Positions 15,279 to 23,293 of a stretch of DNA of 37,909 nt are shown here, one piece after another. The position numbers were made by a program, and so were the translations under genes. The notes below the pieces were generated by a model that saw nothing but the letters and a program-made list of their open reading frames with translations, ran no database searches and was not told the origin of the DNA. Each line of letters opens with the position of its first letter. Positions within the stretch are counted from its first letter, which is position 1. This stretch comes from CAYPXJ01 sp964414595. Lineage in GTDB: Bacteria > Pseudomonadota > Alphaproteobacteria > Rickettsiales > CAIJLX01. Where the stretch lies: contig CAYPXJ010000011.1 of the NCBI GenBank assembly GCA_964414595.1, positions 1 to 37,909 of the forward strand, in the 5' to 3' direction.

Positions 15279-16259
15279 ATGTCTGCTTTGCCTCAATTTT
15301 CCATGCGTGACCTGCTCGATGCGGGCGTTCATTTCGGCCACAAGGCGATGCGCTGGAACCCTAAAATGTCCCCATTCCTTTACGGTGTTCGTAACGGGGT
15401 GCATATCATTGATCTGCAACAAACGGTGCCAATGCTTTACCGCGCACTGAAGGCGGTTTATGACGTTTCTGCGCGTAACGGCCGTATCCTTTTTGTAGGT
15501 ACCAAACGCCAAGCTTCCGATATCATTACGGATTCCGCAAAACGCTGCGGCCAATATTACGTAAACCACCGCTGGCTGGGCGGAATGCTCACCAACTGGG
15601 ATACGGTTTCCGGTTCTATCAAAACTCTGCGCGGCTATGAGCAGATGCTCCATGATGCGTCGATTCAGCTGAATAAAAAAGAGCGTCTGACCATCACGCG
15701 TAAAATGGAGAAGCTTGATAAAACACTCGGCGGTATTAAAGAAATGCCGCGCCGCCCGGATCTCGTGGTGGTAATTGATACCAACAAAGAAGATATCGCC
15801 GTCGCCGAAGCGAATAAACTTGGCATTCCGGTAGTGGCAGTACTCGATAGCAACTGCAATCCAGATGGCATTGATTATCCAATTCCGGGTAACGACGATG
15901 CAACCAAAGCGATTCAGCTTTATTGCCGTCTGATTTCGGATGCGGTTCTGGCTGGTATTAAGGATTCGATGTCGCATTCCGGCGTAGATGTGGGGGAAGC
16001 GGCAGAAGTGCCTGCAGAACTGACACCGGAGCAGGAAGGCACCGCGAAAGCAGCAAACAATAACGAAAAAGAAGACAGAGAAGACAAAAAAGGCCGCAAG
16101 CAAAAGCAAGCGCCGAAAGCGCCTGTTGTACAAACCAAAAAAGAAGCAACGCGCAAAGCGGCTTCCAAAGGGGATGAAACACAGGAAGTAGCAGCGGAAG
16201 AAGAGAAAGCAAAACCTGCCGCCTCTGCGAAAAAGAAAAACGAAAACAAAAAGAAATAA
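15279..16259 (+). CDS. rpsB: 30S ribosomal protein S2
   Basis: Primary S2 protein, 326 residues. It starts MSALPQFSMRDLLDAGVHFG with HKAMRWNPKMSPFLYG next, includes RILFVGTKRQAS, RWLGGMLTNW and DTNKEDIAVAEANKLGIPVVA, all highly conserved. Residues from about 240 to the end form a Lys/Glu/Ala-rich low-complexity tail; long S2 tails are common in alphaproteobacteria. The ATG at 15279 has GGAG upstream; an in-frame start 45 bases earlier falls in the structured leader and would disrupt the usual N-terminus. It is co-directional with tsf, 36 bases away. Confidence 0.97.
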   Translation: MSALPQFSMRDLLDAGVHFGHKAMRWNPKMSPFLYGVRNGVHIIDLQQTVPMLYRALKAVYDVSARNGRILFVGTKRQASDIITDSAKRCGQYYVNHRWLGGMLTNWDTVSGSIKTLRGYEQMLHDASIQLNKKERLTITRKMEKLDKTLGGIKEMPRRPDLVVVIDTNKEDIAVAEANKLGIPVVAVLDSNCNPDGIDYPIPGNDDATKAIQLYCRLISDAVLAGIKDSMSHSGVDVGEAAEVPAELTPEQEGTAKAANNNEKEDREDKKGRKQKQAPKAPVVQTKKEATRKAASKGDETQEVAAEEEKAKPAASAKKKNENKKK

Positions 16260-16295
16260 CGCCGCGTTTATATAAAAGCGGATAAGGAGTGATCT

Positions 16296-17198
16296 ATGAC
16301 TGTTATATCAGCAAGTGATGTAAAAAAACTGCGTGAGCAAACCGGCGCCGGCATGCTGGATTGCAAAAAAGCGCTCGACGAAAACAAAGGCGATTTCGAA
16401 GCGGCGGTAGATTGGCTGCGTAAAAAAGGCCTGGCGACGGCGGCGAAAAAATCTGGCCGTGTAGCAGCGGAAGGTCTTGTGGCCGTTGCGGTAGATGGTA
16501 GCAAAGGCGCTATCATCGAAATTAATTCCGAAACGGATTTCGTTGCGCGTAACGAACAATTCCAAGCCCTCGTAGCGGAGTTCGCGAAAGCAGCGATTGC
16601 CGCAGGCGGTGATATAGAAAAACTGAAAAGCGAAAAAGGTGATCAAGTTACCAAAGCAATCGCGACGATTGGTGAAAATATCTCGCTGCGTCGTGCGGCG
16701 CTCGTAACGGTGAGCGAAGGTGTGGTGGCAAGCTATATTCATAGCGCGGCGAAGCCGGGCATGGGTAAAATCGGCGTGTTAGTAGGCGTAGAATCCAAAG
16801 CGGATAAAGCGGCTCTTAACGAAGTCGGTAAGCAAATTGCGATGCATATCGCTGCGGCAAATCCGATTGCGCTCACGCGCGCGGAAGTGCCGGCGAGCAA
16901 CCTCGAACGCGAAAAAGAAATTTTCGCCGAGCAGGCGCGTGCTTCCGGTAAACCGGCAGACATCATTGAGAAAATGGTGGTGGGTCGTATTAATAAATTC
17001 TACGGCGAAGTAGTATTGCCGGAGCAGCTTTTCATCATCGATGGTAAAACCAAGGTGGAAGATGTGGTGAAAGCCAAGGAAAAAGAAATTGGCGCGCCCA
17101 TCAAACTCACGCAATTCGTTCACTTCAAACTCGGTGAAGGCATCGAGAAGGAAGAGAAGGATTTTGCCGCGGAAGTCAAAGCCGTCGCTAGCGCATAA
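16296..17198 (+). CDS. tsf: Elongation factor Ts
   Basis: Guanine-nucleotide exchange factor for EF-Tu. The 300-residue protein has the N-terminal UBA-like LREQTGAGMLDCKKAL (residues 10-25), the core INSETDFVARNEQF and, further on, HIAAANPIAL; two EF-Ts core repeats follow. Length is typical. A strong AAGGAG site precedes the ATG. In most alphaproteobacteria pyrH follows directly; here a palindrome and two opposite-strand RTX genes separate them. Confidence 0.97.
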   Translation: MTVISASDVKKLREQTGAGMLDCKKALDENKGDFEAAVDWLRKKGLATAAKKSGRVAAEGLVAVAVDGSKGAIIEINSETDFVARNEQFQALVAEFAKAAIAAGGDIEKLKSEKGDQVTKAIATIGENISLRRAALVTVSEGVVASYIHSAAKPGMGKIGVLVGVESKADKAALNEVGKQIAMHIAAANPIALTRAEVPASNLEREKEIFAEQARASGKPADIIEKMVVGRINKFYGEVVLPEQLFIIDGKTKVEDVVKAKEKEIGAPIKLTQFVHFKLGEGIEKEEKDFAAEVKAVASA

Positions 17199-17204
17199 AT
17201 TCTA

Positions 17205-17310
17205 CTGGGCTGGCCAGCTCACTTAGATTTTTTTCGGAGCCGCTGCTCACGTACTCAAATGTACGCTGCGCTGCGGTTCAAAAAAATCTTGCGCATCTGG
17301 CTCAGCCCAG
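17205..17310. repeat. Large nested palindrome after tsf (terminator or dispersed repeat)
   Basis: A 106-base stem built from nested parts: CTGGGCT (17205-17211) with AGCCCAG (17304-17310); GCCAG with CTGGC; a perfect 10-bp AGATTTTTTT (17225-17234) with AAAAAAATCT (17280-17289); GAGCCGC with GCGGTTC (one wobble); and an inner CGTAC/GTACG (17250-17265) around a 6-base loop. The A/T stem gives a U-run on either strand, so it can terminate both tsf and the convergent RTX gene. Its size resembles mobile palindromic repeats; no second copy is visible in this window. Confidence 0.7.
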
Positions 17311-17331
17311 CGAATTTTGTTAGAACCCGTT

Positions 17332-18489
17332 TTAGCCAAGGTATTCAAAAATCGTGTTTGGACCTAAGTTACCAAATTGAACCTTGTTCGCGTCTTCATA
17401 GCTCACACCTACCAACTCGACTTTGAAAGGTGTGGGGTTTTGTCCAGTAATCATTAAATTACCGTCTTCGGTCTCGCTAAATCTCACGAACATTCTGTTT
17501 TCGTCATATTTCGAAAACAGCACGTCCTCGCTCAGATCAAAATCTTTAACGACTACATCAGATCTGCGGTCTAACCAAATGATGTCAGCGCCATCTCCGC
17601 TTGTTAAAACGCCATGCAAGATGTGCATATTGTCATTACCTTCACCGCCATCCATTGTCACCGCTTCACTATAGTTATTTTCTGTAAGCCAATAGCCTCC
17701 GGCGGTAAGGAAGTCATCGCCTGCGCCACCATAGAGCATGCTATTACCTCTTGATGCAACGTAATCATTTCCTGCCCCACCATAAAGCGTGTTGTTACCA
17801 GCGTCGTCCGTTAGAATATCACTACCATCATTGCCGTAAATAACGTCGTTACCAGCACTACCAGCTATGGTATCGCCATCAACGTCATTTGTCGTGTTGC
17901 CGCCCACTAATGTATCGTTTCCATCGCCGCCAATAAAATTGTGAGCGTTATTACCATGTGCCAAAATATAATCATTCCCCTTACCACCATCAGCGATGAC
18001 TTCGCCGCGCCAAGACCAGATCGTATCATTCCCTTCGCCACCAAGAATTGAGTGGCGGCCAAAAGCGCTGCTGAAATATAAATCATCACCCGCGCCGCCA
18101 TCGAAGAAATAAGTACGCTCTGATTGTACGTTGAGATCAGTCATGGTCACCGAGTCATTACCATCACCACCCCATAACACCGCGCCGCCTTTTGTCGTAG
18201 ATTGGCCAAAACTTAGGTTGACGCTATCATTACCGCCGCCCATATCCAGTACTGCGATATTTGAAAAAGCAGATTTCGTATTGCCAAGTGAAATAGAGCC
18301 GAGATTATCACCTTGGTCGCTCAGGCTGCCCACCAGAATATTGTATTTGCTGCCGGAGGTAAGCAGGCTCGAACCGCCAGTTCTTACACCCGTATCGGTC
18401 AACCCAACAAACTGGCCTTTGGTGAAGTTGTAGGTGGTTTCTTGCTCAAAATTACCCAACATCGGGCCTTTTTTAGTATAATTTGTCAT
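17332..18489 (-). CDS. RTX-type calcium-binding repeat protein 1
   Basis: A 385-residue acidic protein. Residues 1-80 are a non-repetitive head; from about 83 to 290 there are repeated G-G-x-G-N-D-x-x-x nonapeptides (for example at 107, 130, 150, 168, 187, 236, 253 and 280) that form calcium-bound beta rolls in this family. The tail (310-385) has VVVKDFDLSEDVLFS, a usual post-repeat segment, and ends FEYLG with no signal peptide, consistent with type I secretion through an uncleaved C-terminal signal. No protease, lipase or cytolysin domain is visible. GGAGG precedes the ATG. No HlyB/HlyD/TolC genes are nearby. Confidence 0.82.
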   Translation of the reverse strand: MTNYTKKGPMLGNFEQETTYNFTKGQFVGLTDTGVRTGGSSLLTSGSKYNILVGSLSDQGDNLGSISLGNTKSAFSNIAVLDMGGGNDSVNLSFGQSTTKGGAVLWGGDGNDSVTMTDLNVQSERTYFFDGGAGDDLYFSSAFGRHSILGGEGNDTIWSWRGEVIADGGKGNDYILAHGNNAHNFIGGDGNDTLVGGNTTNDVDGDTIAGSAGNDVIYGNDGSDILTDDAGNNTLYGGAGNDYVASRGNSMLYGGAGDDFLTAGGYWLTENNYSEAVTMDGGEGNDNMHILHGVLTSGDGADIIWLDRRSDVVVKDFDLSEDVLFSKYDENRMFVRFSETEDGNLMITGQNPTPFKVELVGVSYEDANKVQFGNLGPNTIFEYLG

Positions 18490-18507
18490 GACATCCTCCG
18501 CGTTAAA

Positions 18508-18590
18508 AGTTAATTAATAGTAAATTTATCATAAATAGGGGGGGGGTCAAGTAATAATTTAATAAATTTTTAATAAATTCACAAAACTGT
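18508..18590 (-). repeat. 83-bp conserved promoter block, copy 1 (RTX gene 1)
   Basis: This stretch aligns without gaps to 20319-20401 upstream of the second RTX gene, with about 15 mismatches by eye (roughly 80% identity). Both copies carry the ATTTATGATAAATT core and the distal ACAGTTTT-TGAATTTATT element. Copy 1 differs chiefly in having nine consecutive G (18538-18546) where copy 2 has four. Confidence 0.75.
18523..18550 (-). promoter_or_regulatory. Candidate RTX1 promoter with a homopolymer in the spacer
   Basis: On the minus strand, TTGACC (-35, 18545-18550) and TAAATT (-10, 18523-18528) are 16 bases apart. The nine-C tract (18538-18546) fills the end of the -35 and the first seven spacer bases. 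Slippage in the tract would change the spacing and hence promoter strength. Promoter elements are inferred; the tract is seen directly. Confidence 0.45.
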
Positions 18591-18704
18591 AACATTCGGA
18601 ATAACGGTTCTCGGAACAAGCGATTTTCGCACGAAACTAGCGAATTTAGAAAGCACGCATAGGCGCATTTGTCACAAGCCAGCGAATTTGGAATCTGTTT
18701 CTAA

Positions 18705-20303
18705 TTACCAGAGATAATCGATATGCGGGAGGACGCCGGTGCCTTCGTAGCCGAGGGTCATGCTAGTGAATTCTTCTTTGGTTAGCCCCTGAAACACCGT
18801 TACGATATTCGTCGTCGTCACAATCGCCGGGTTGGCAATGGGTGCTTGAATATCGATAAACACATCGCCGGATTCTGTGCCGACTTTAATGGAGGTGGCA
18901 TTGGCCATCGCTGCGCTGAATGAAATTTTATCCTGCGTTTGGTCAAAATCTTTAACGATGGTTTTGTTGACATTGCTGGTTAAAAAATAGGCCGTATCAA
19001 GGAAGCTCGCCAAGCGGAATGTATCTGAACCGGCAGCGCCCACGAGTACATCCGACCCGTAAGAAACTTCGAGCGTATCATTACCATTGCCGCCATAAAG
19101 TTGATCGTTGCCACCGCCGCCGTTCAGACGATCATGACCATCCGCACCATAAAGCACATCGTTGCTGAAGATTCCGCTGAGGAGCACCTGGTTATCTTGG
19201 TTATCGCCCACAAACGAAACTTGGCCGGTGTTGTTCAGTTGGAAATTTTCCACAGATTTTACGGTCACGGTTTTGCCTTGACTGGTGATCGTGCCTGCCA
19301 CCAAATCAATCACGCTTGCGCTGTTATTGACGAAGGAAGTGATCATATCGACACCGCTGCCGCCATCCACCGAACTATCATCCATATCGATGTCGAGCGA
19401 ATCATTGCCATTGCCGCCACTCAGCGTATCCGAGCCTGTACCGCCAAACAGACTATCGTTGCCATCACCGCCGGATAAGGTATCATTACCCGTATCGCCG
19501 GAAATACTATCGTTACCCGCCCCGCTGGAGATGTTATCATTGCCGCCTAAACCCATGATGAAATCTGACGATGTGCCTACGGATAGAATAAGGTCGTTTC
19601 CACCATTGGCTATGACATAGGCATTTGCCGACGCGCTAAGAATGATCGTATCGTTGCCGGTATCGGTATTGAAAAGATCGCCACCCCAGATTTCTGCGTT
19701 GGCAACATTTACAGCGGCGATCCAATCGCCGCCTGAACCACCATGCAGCACTGCCGTGCTGCCAGTGCCAATGCCGGAAACCTGCAGATTATCATTGCCT
19801 GTACCACCATCCATGTAAATATTTTCTGTTGCGGTAGCGCTTTGACCCACTTCCGGCTGCATGGCGCTAGTATAGGCAAGCCTGTCATTACCCGCCCCGC
19901 CGAATAACGTGCCGTAAACATTGCCGGAAGGGAATGCGTGGTTGATCGTAATGCGATCATCGCCATCACCAGAATCTAGAGAAAAGCCGGAGTTGATAAT
20001 AAATGGCTGAATAAGCAAAATATAAGGAAGAAGAGCAAGCCCCGTGGGAGCAGGGGAAACAGGAGTCAGCAAAATATTCTTGAGGTTCAGCGTAATATTA
20101 TCGGAAGCATCGCCGTAACTAGCGTTGAGTACGCTGTAGTTTAGGGGGGAGCTTGGAGTGGAAGATAAAGAAGACGAAGTGCCCGAAGAAACGTTAGCAA
20201 TGTTCGGCATAACAAGGCTGCTATAGTTCTCTTTATCAAAAGTGAACTCATTTGCAGTGCTGGTTAAAATCCCAACTTTTGTTTTTTGTATAAATTGACC
20301 CAT
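18705..20303 (-). CDS. RTX-type calcium-binding repeat protein 2
   Basis: A 532-residue acidic protein without a signal peptide. The head has Ser/Thr-rich (38-55) and hydrophobic (about 78-104) stretches. RTX nonapeptides start near 110 and are dense at 251-305 (GGNDNISSGAGNDSISGD and following) and 382-427 (YGADGHDRLNGGGGND and following), split by a non-repeat domain at 310-380. The tail has TIVKDFDQTQDKISFS (448-463) and ends HIDYLW, matching the layout of RTX protein 1, a paralogue. Type I export is inferred from the architecture. Function unknown; no enzymatic motif seen. A GGGGGA stretch precedes the ATG. Confidence 0.83.
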   Translation of the reverse strand: MGQFIQKTKVGILTSTANEFTFDKENYSSLVMPNIANVSSGTSSSLSSTPSSPLNYSVLNASYGDASDNITLNLKNILLTPVSPAPTGLALLPYILLIQPFIINSGFSLDSGDGDDRITINHAFPSGNVYGTLFGGAGNDRLAYTSAMQPEVGQSATATENIYMDGGTGNDNLQVSGIGTGSTAVLHGGSGGDWIAAVNVANAEIWGGDLFNTDTGNDTIILSASANAYVIANGGNDLILSVGTSSDFIMGLGGNDNISSGAGNDSISGDTGNDTLSGGDGNDSLFGGTGSDTLSGGNGNDSLDIDMDDSSVDGGSGVDMITSFVNNSASVIDLVAGTITSQGKTVTVKSVENFQLNNTGQVSFVGDNQDNQVLLSGIFSNDVLYGADGHDRLNGGGGNDQLYGGNGNDTLEVSYGSDVLVGAAGSDTFRLASFLDTAYFLTSNVNKTIVKDFDQTQDKISFSAAMANATSIKVGTESGDVFIDIQAPIANPAIVTTTNIVTVFQGLTKEEFTSMTLGYEGTGVLPHIDYLW

Positions 20304-20318
20304 GACCTATCCCCCGAT

Positions 20319-20401
20319 AGTTAATTATTGGTAAATTTATCATAAATAGGGGTGTATAACAATTATAATTTAACCTATTTTTAATAAATTCATAAAACTG
20401 T
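20319..20401 (-). repeat. 83-bp conserved promoter block, copy 2 (RTX gene 2)
   Basis: Partner of the block at 18508-18590, aligned end to end without gaps. The block ends 15 bases before the RTX2 start codon (18 bases in copy 1). Its conservation exceeds that of the two coding regions at their 5' ends, which suggests selection for shared control. Confidence 0.75.
20334..20362 (-). promoter_or_regulatory. Candidate RTX2 promoter
   Basis: TTGTTA (-35, 20357-20362), 17-base spacer and TAAATT (-10, 20334-20339) on the minus strand. The -10 is identical to, and aligned with, that of the RTX1 promoter; the spacer has only four consecutive C, so it should not be slippage-prone. Confidence 0.4.
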
Positions 20402-20444
20402 CATAATCTTTTCGGTGGATACAATAGGTTAGCTGGATTTAAGG

Positions 20445-20472
20445 TTGACCGCTTACCGTTTTCCTTTATGAA
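20445..20472 (+). promoter_or_regulatory. Candidate promoter for pyrH
   Basis: TTGACC (-35, 20445-20450), 16-base spacer and TATGAA (-10, 20467-20472). If used, transcription starts near 20479, after the upstream in-frame ATG at 20468, which supports the start of pyrH at 20501. An own promoter would be needed because the RTX genes separate pyrH from rpsB-tsf. Confidence 0.4.
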
Positions 20473-20500
20473 CATTCGAGTAACGTCATACGGATCGCAC

Positions 20501-21220
20501 ATGCCCCTCAAATATAAACGCGTACTTCTAAAACTTTCCGGCGAAGCGCTGATGGGCAATCAGCCTTACGGCCAGGATATGGAAACCATCACCCGCATGT
20601 GCGAGGATATTAAGGCCGTGCACGATATGGGGGCGGAAATTTGCCTCGTCGTCGGTGGTGGAAATATTTACCGCGGCATGAGCGGCGCGGCTGCAGGCAT
20701 GGAGCGCGCAACGGGTGATTATATGGGCATGCTTGCCACGGTGATGAACGCATTGGCATTGCAGCATAGCCTCGAAAAAGCGGGTGTAAACACACGCGTG
20801 CTTTCGGCGATTCCGATGATGACGGTGTGCGAGCCGTATATTCGCCGCCGCGCGCATCGCCACATGGAAAAGAAGCGTATTGTTATTTTCGCAGCGGGAA
20901 CAGGTAATCCATTTTTTACCACCGATACGGCAGCTGCGTTGCGCGCAACTGAAATGAATTGCGATGCGATTTTTAAAGGTACGCAGGTGGACGGTGTCTA
21001 TAGCGCTGACCCGAAAAAAGATAAAAGCGCGAAGCGCTACGATTCGCTCACGTACAAAGATGTGCTGACACAAGATCTCAAAGTGATGGATGCGAGCGCG
21101 ATTTCGCTCTCGCGCGAAAATAATATTCCGATTGTCGTGTTTTCGATTCAATCTACTGGCGCGTTTGCCGACGTGATGCAAGGCAAAGGCAAATTCACAG
21201 TTATTACCGAAAAGAAATAG
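20501..21220 (+). CDS. pyrH: UMP kinase
   Basis: Hexameric bacterial UMP kinase: phosphorylates UMP to UDP. The 239-residue form from 20501 starts MPLKYKRVLLKLSGEALMG, matching the usual N-terminus; an in-frame ATG at 20468 would add 11 residues and overlaps a predicted -10 element. Motifs include VVGGGNIYRG, the FAAGTGNPFFTTDTAAALRA phosphate/UMP-binding block and KGTQVDGVYSADPKK. It is followed 8 bases later by frr, the standard pair. The ribosome site is weak at either start. Confidence 0.93.
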   Translation: MPLKYKRVLLKLSGEALMGNQPYGQDMETITRMCEDIKAVHDMGAEICLVVGGGNIYRGMSGAAAGMERATGDYMGMLATVMNALALQHSLEKAGVNTRVLSAIPMMTVCEPYIRRRAHRHMEKKRIVIFAAGTGNPFFTTDTAAALRATEMNCDAIFKGTQVDGVYSADPKKDKSAKRYDSLTYKDVLTQDLKVMDASAISLSRENNIPIVVFSIQSTGAFADVMQGKGKFTVITEKK

Positions 21221-21228
21221 GAGACCAT

Positions 21229-21777
21229 ATGGATATTCAGGATATTAAGCGCCGCATGGATAAAGCGTTCGAGGCGTTTCAAAACGAACTCAAAGGTCTG
21301 CGCACGGGCCGCGCCAGCCCAAGTCTGCTCGACCCTGTAACGGTGGAAGCCTATGGCAATCGTTTGCCGCTGAATCAGGTGGGAAATATCGGTGCGCCGG
21401 AAGCGCGCTTGCTGACCGTACAAGTATGGGATTCCGGCCTGACGAAATCGGTAGAAAAAGCGATTCGTGATGCCGGCCTCGGCCTTAACCCCATGGCGGA
21501 AGGCACGCTGATTCGTGTGCCGCTGCCGGAGCTTTCGGAAGAGCGCCGCAAAGAAATGGTAAAGGTTGCGCATAAATATGCCGAGCAGCAGCGCGTGGCT
21601 GTGCGCAACGTGCGCCGGGATGGTATGGATGGCGTGAAAAAAGCAGAAAAAGAAAAAACAATTTCTGAAAATGAAGCGCGCGGCAAAGAAAAAGAAATTC
21701 AAAAATTCACCGACGATACCGTGAAGAAAATCGACGAAGCGCTCGCCGCAAAAGAAAAAGAAATTCTACAGGTTTGA
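21229..21777 (+). CDS. frr: Ribosome recycling factor
   Basis: Works with EF-G to split post-termination ribosomes. The 182-residue protein shows the L-R-T-G-R-A-S-P-S-L-L stretch near residues 24-34, the hinge region with LPLNQVGNIGAPEARLLTVQVWD and the C-terminal three-helix-bundle signature RRDGMDGVKKAEKEK. Length is normal. AGGAG lies 6 bases before the ATG. It sits between pyrH and uppS, as in most proteobacteria. Confidence 0.97.
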   Translation: MDIQDIKRRMDKAFEAFQNELKGLRTGRASPSLLDPVTVEAYGNRLPLNQVGNIGAPEARLLTVQVWDSGLTKSVEKAIRDAGLGLNPMAEGTLIRVPLPELSEERRKEMVKVAHKYAEQQRVAVRNVRRDGMDGVKKAEKEKTISENEARGKEKEIQKFTDDTVKKIDEALAAKEKEILQV

Positions 21778-21786
21778 TACAGCGTT

Positions 21787-22467
21787 GTGCTGAAACATGT
21801 CGCCATCATCATGGACGGTAATGGTCGTTGGGCCAAAAACCGTGGTCTTGATCGCAGCGAAGGCCATAAAAAAGGCGCGCGCGCAGCGGAGGCGATTTTA
21901 GAAGCCTGTGCCGAACTGAAAATTCCCTATCTAACATTATATACATTCTCTTCGGAAAACTGGCGTCGGCCGGAGCAGGAGGTAGAAGATTTGATGAATC
22001 TTCTACGTTATTACTTGGAAGAAGAGTTGGATCGCATTCACAGCCACCAGGTGCGTATTCGCATTATTGGTGATCGCCAGAAATTACCGAAAGATATTCG
22101 CGAGGGCATGAATGACGCTGAAAAAATGACGGCGAGCAATAAGGGCCTGAATTTGCAGTTGGCGCTTTCCTATGGCGGCCGTCAGGAAATTATGGAAGCG
22201 GCGAAATGGTGGGCGGCCTCGCAAACCGCAGGCGAAACGCCGGACGAAAAGGAATTCGCGCAGTTTTTATATACAAAAGATATACCGGACCCGGACTTGC
22301 TTATTCGTACAGGCGGTGACCAGCGCATCAGCAATTTTTTATTGTGGCAATTGGCTTATACCGAGCTATATTTCAGCGAAACATTGTGGCCGGATTTCAC
22401 GCCTGAGCATTTGCGTGAAGCGATACAAGAATTCGAGCGGAGGGAAAGACGCTATGGCGGTCTCTGA
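21787..22467 (+). CDS. uppS: Undecaprenyl diphosphate synthase (cis-prenyltransferase)
   Basis: Makes the C55 lipid carrier for peptidoglycan and O-antigen from farnesyl diphosphate and IPP. The 226-residue protein opens HVAIIMDGNGRWA with the catalytic Asp at residue 10; TLYTFSSENWRRP (about 55-67) and LLIRTGGDQRISNFLLWQ (about 180-197) are family motifs, with G-G-D where S-G-E is common. The start is GTG, the only option between the frr stop and the conserved N-terminus. It overlaps cdsA by 14 bp. Confidence 0.95.
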   Translation: MLKHVAIIMDGNGRWAKNRGLDRSEGHKKGARAAEAILEACAELKIPYLTLYTFSSENWRRPEQEVEDLMNLLRYYLEEELDRIHSHQVRIRIIGDRQKLPKDIREGMNDAEKMTASNKGLNLQLALSYGGRQEIMEAAKWWAASQTAGETPDEKEFAQFLYTKDIPDPDLLIRTGGDQRISNFLLWQLAYTELYFSETLWPDFTPEHLREAIQEFERRERRYGGL

Positions 22468-23290
22468 AGAAACAAAAACCGAAGAAACAGCTGCGGAAAC
22501 ATTCCGCCCGTGGGAAGAACCTGCGTTCAAAGAAGCAACGCTTAAAGAAAAACTTTCGGAAGAAAAATTGCGCGAGGCAATGAACGAAGCCACCACGCGC
22601 ATCAAACAATTATGGCCGCAAGACGAAGATATGAAACGCCGCGTTTATTCGGCGATGGTAATGGCACCGGCGGCACTTTTGGTGATTTGGATTGGTGGTT
22701 TTTTGCTTTATCTCGCGGTGGTGGCCGCTGCGGTTATCATGGCGTTCGAGTGGTACGGCATGATTGAAAATACGCCCGGCGATGATGAAAAACGTCGCCG
22801 CTGGATGTTAATAGGTAGTTCCTACATCACAGTAGGTTGTGCATCCTTCCTTTGGCTTTACGCACTACCTTCTGTTCCCGATAAACCTTCCGGCGCATTG
22901 GTAATTTTTTGGTTATTGATGGTGGTATGGGCCACGGATATTTTTGCACTTCTCGTTGGCAGACAATATGGCGGCGCCAAACTTATGCCTAGCATCAGCC
23001 CGAATAAAACACGCTCCGGCCTTATCGGCGGTGTGTTAGGCGGTGCTGTTATATCCAGCTTTTTTGCTTTGGTGCCGGTGATGCCAGGATTTTTTACATT
23101 GTTTGTATGGGGCACGCTGACAGCGCTAATTGCACAGGGCGGTGATTTGCTGGAATCGTATTTCAAACGCCGTTTTGGTGTGAAAGATAGCGGCGCATTA
23201 ATACCTGGGCATGGCGGATTGCTCGACCGTGTGGATGGTTTAATGATCGCCGCGCCGGTCATCATGATTGTATTGATGTTGCGTGGTTAA
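22454..23290 (+). CDS. cdsA: Phosphatidate cytidylyltransferase
   Basis: Inner-membrane enzyme that makes CDP-diacylglycerol for phospholipid synthesis. The 278-residue protein begins with a charged, Glu-rich tail of about 60 residues before the first membrane segment, longer than in many homologues. The CDP-alcohol signature is at the end: S-P-N-K-T then, later, KDSGALIPGHGGLLDRVDGLM, with the metal-binding Asp pair. The ATG at 22454 lies inside uppS with GGAGGG upstream; an open frame extends 94 codons further but has no support. Confidence 0.92.
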   Translation: MAVSEETKTEETAAETFRPWEEPAFKEATLKEKLSEEKLREAMNEATTRIKQLWPQDEDMKRRVYSAMVMAPAALLVIWIGGFLLYLAVVAAAVIMAFEWYGMIENTPGDDEKRRRWMLIGSSYITVGCASFLWLYALPSVPDKPSGALVIFWLLMVVWATDIFALLVGRQYGGAKLMPSISPNKTRSGLIGGVLGGAVISSFFALVPVMPGFFTLFVWGTLTALIAQGGDLLESYFKRRFGVKDSGALIPGHGGLLDRVDGLMIAAPVIMIVLMLRG

Positions 23291-23293
23291 GAC

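Noticed and set aside
16308..16742. Long open frames antisense to tsf, rpsB and pyrH
   Set aside because: They come from codon bias of highly expressed genes and have no family resemblance.
19101..19620. Long plus-strand open frames opposite the RTX genes
   Set aside because: Shadow frames created by repetitive Asp/Gly/Asn codons on the minus strand; no ribosome sites or domains.
17600..19960. Short repeated DNA patterns that might suggest a CRISPR or minisatellite
   Set aside because: They are the codon-level trace of RTX G-G-x-G-x-D repeats, with variable spacing and no constant spacer-repeat structure.
22172..22453. A 94-codon upstream extension of cdsA
   Set aside because: It lies inside uppS in another frame and has no family similarity; the ATG at 22454 has a good ribosome site.
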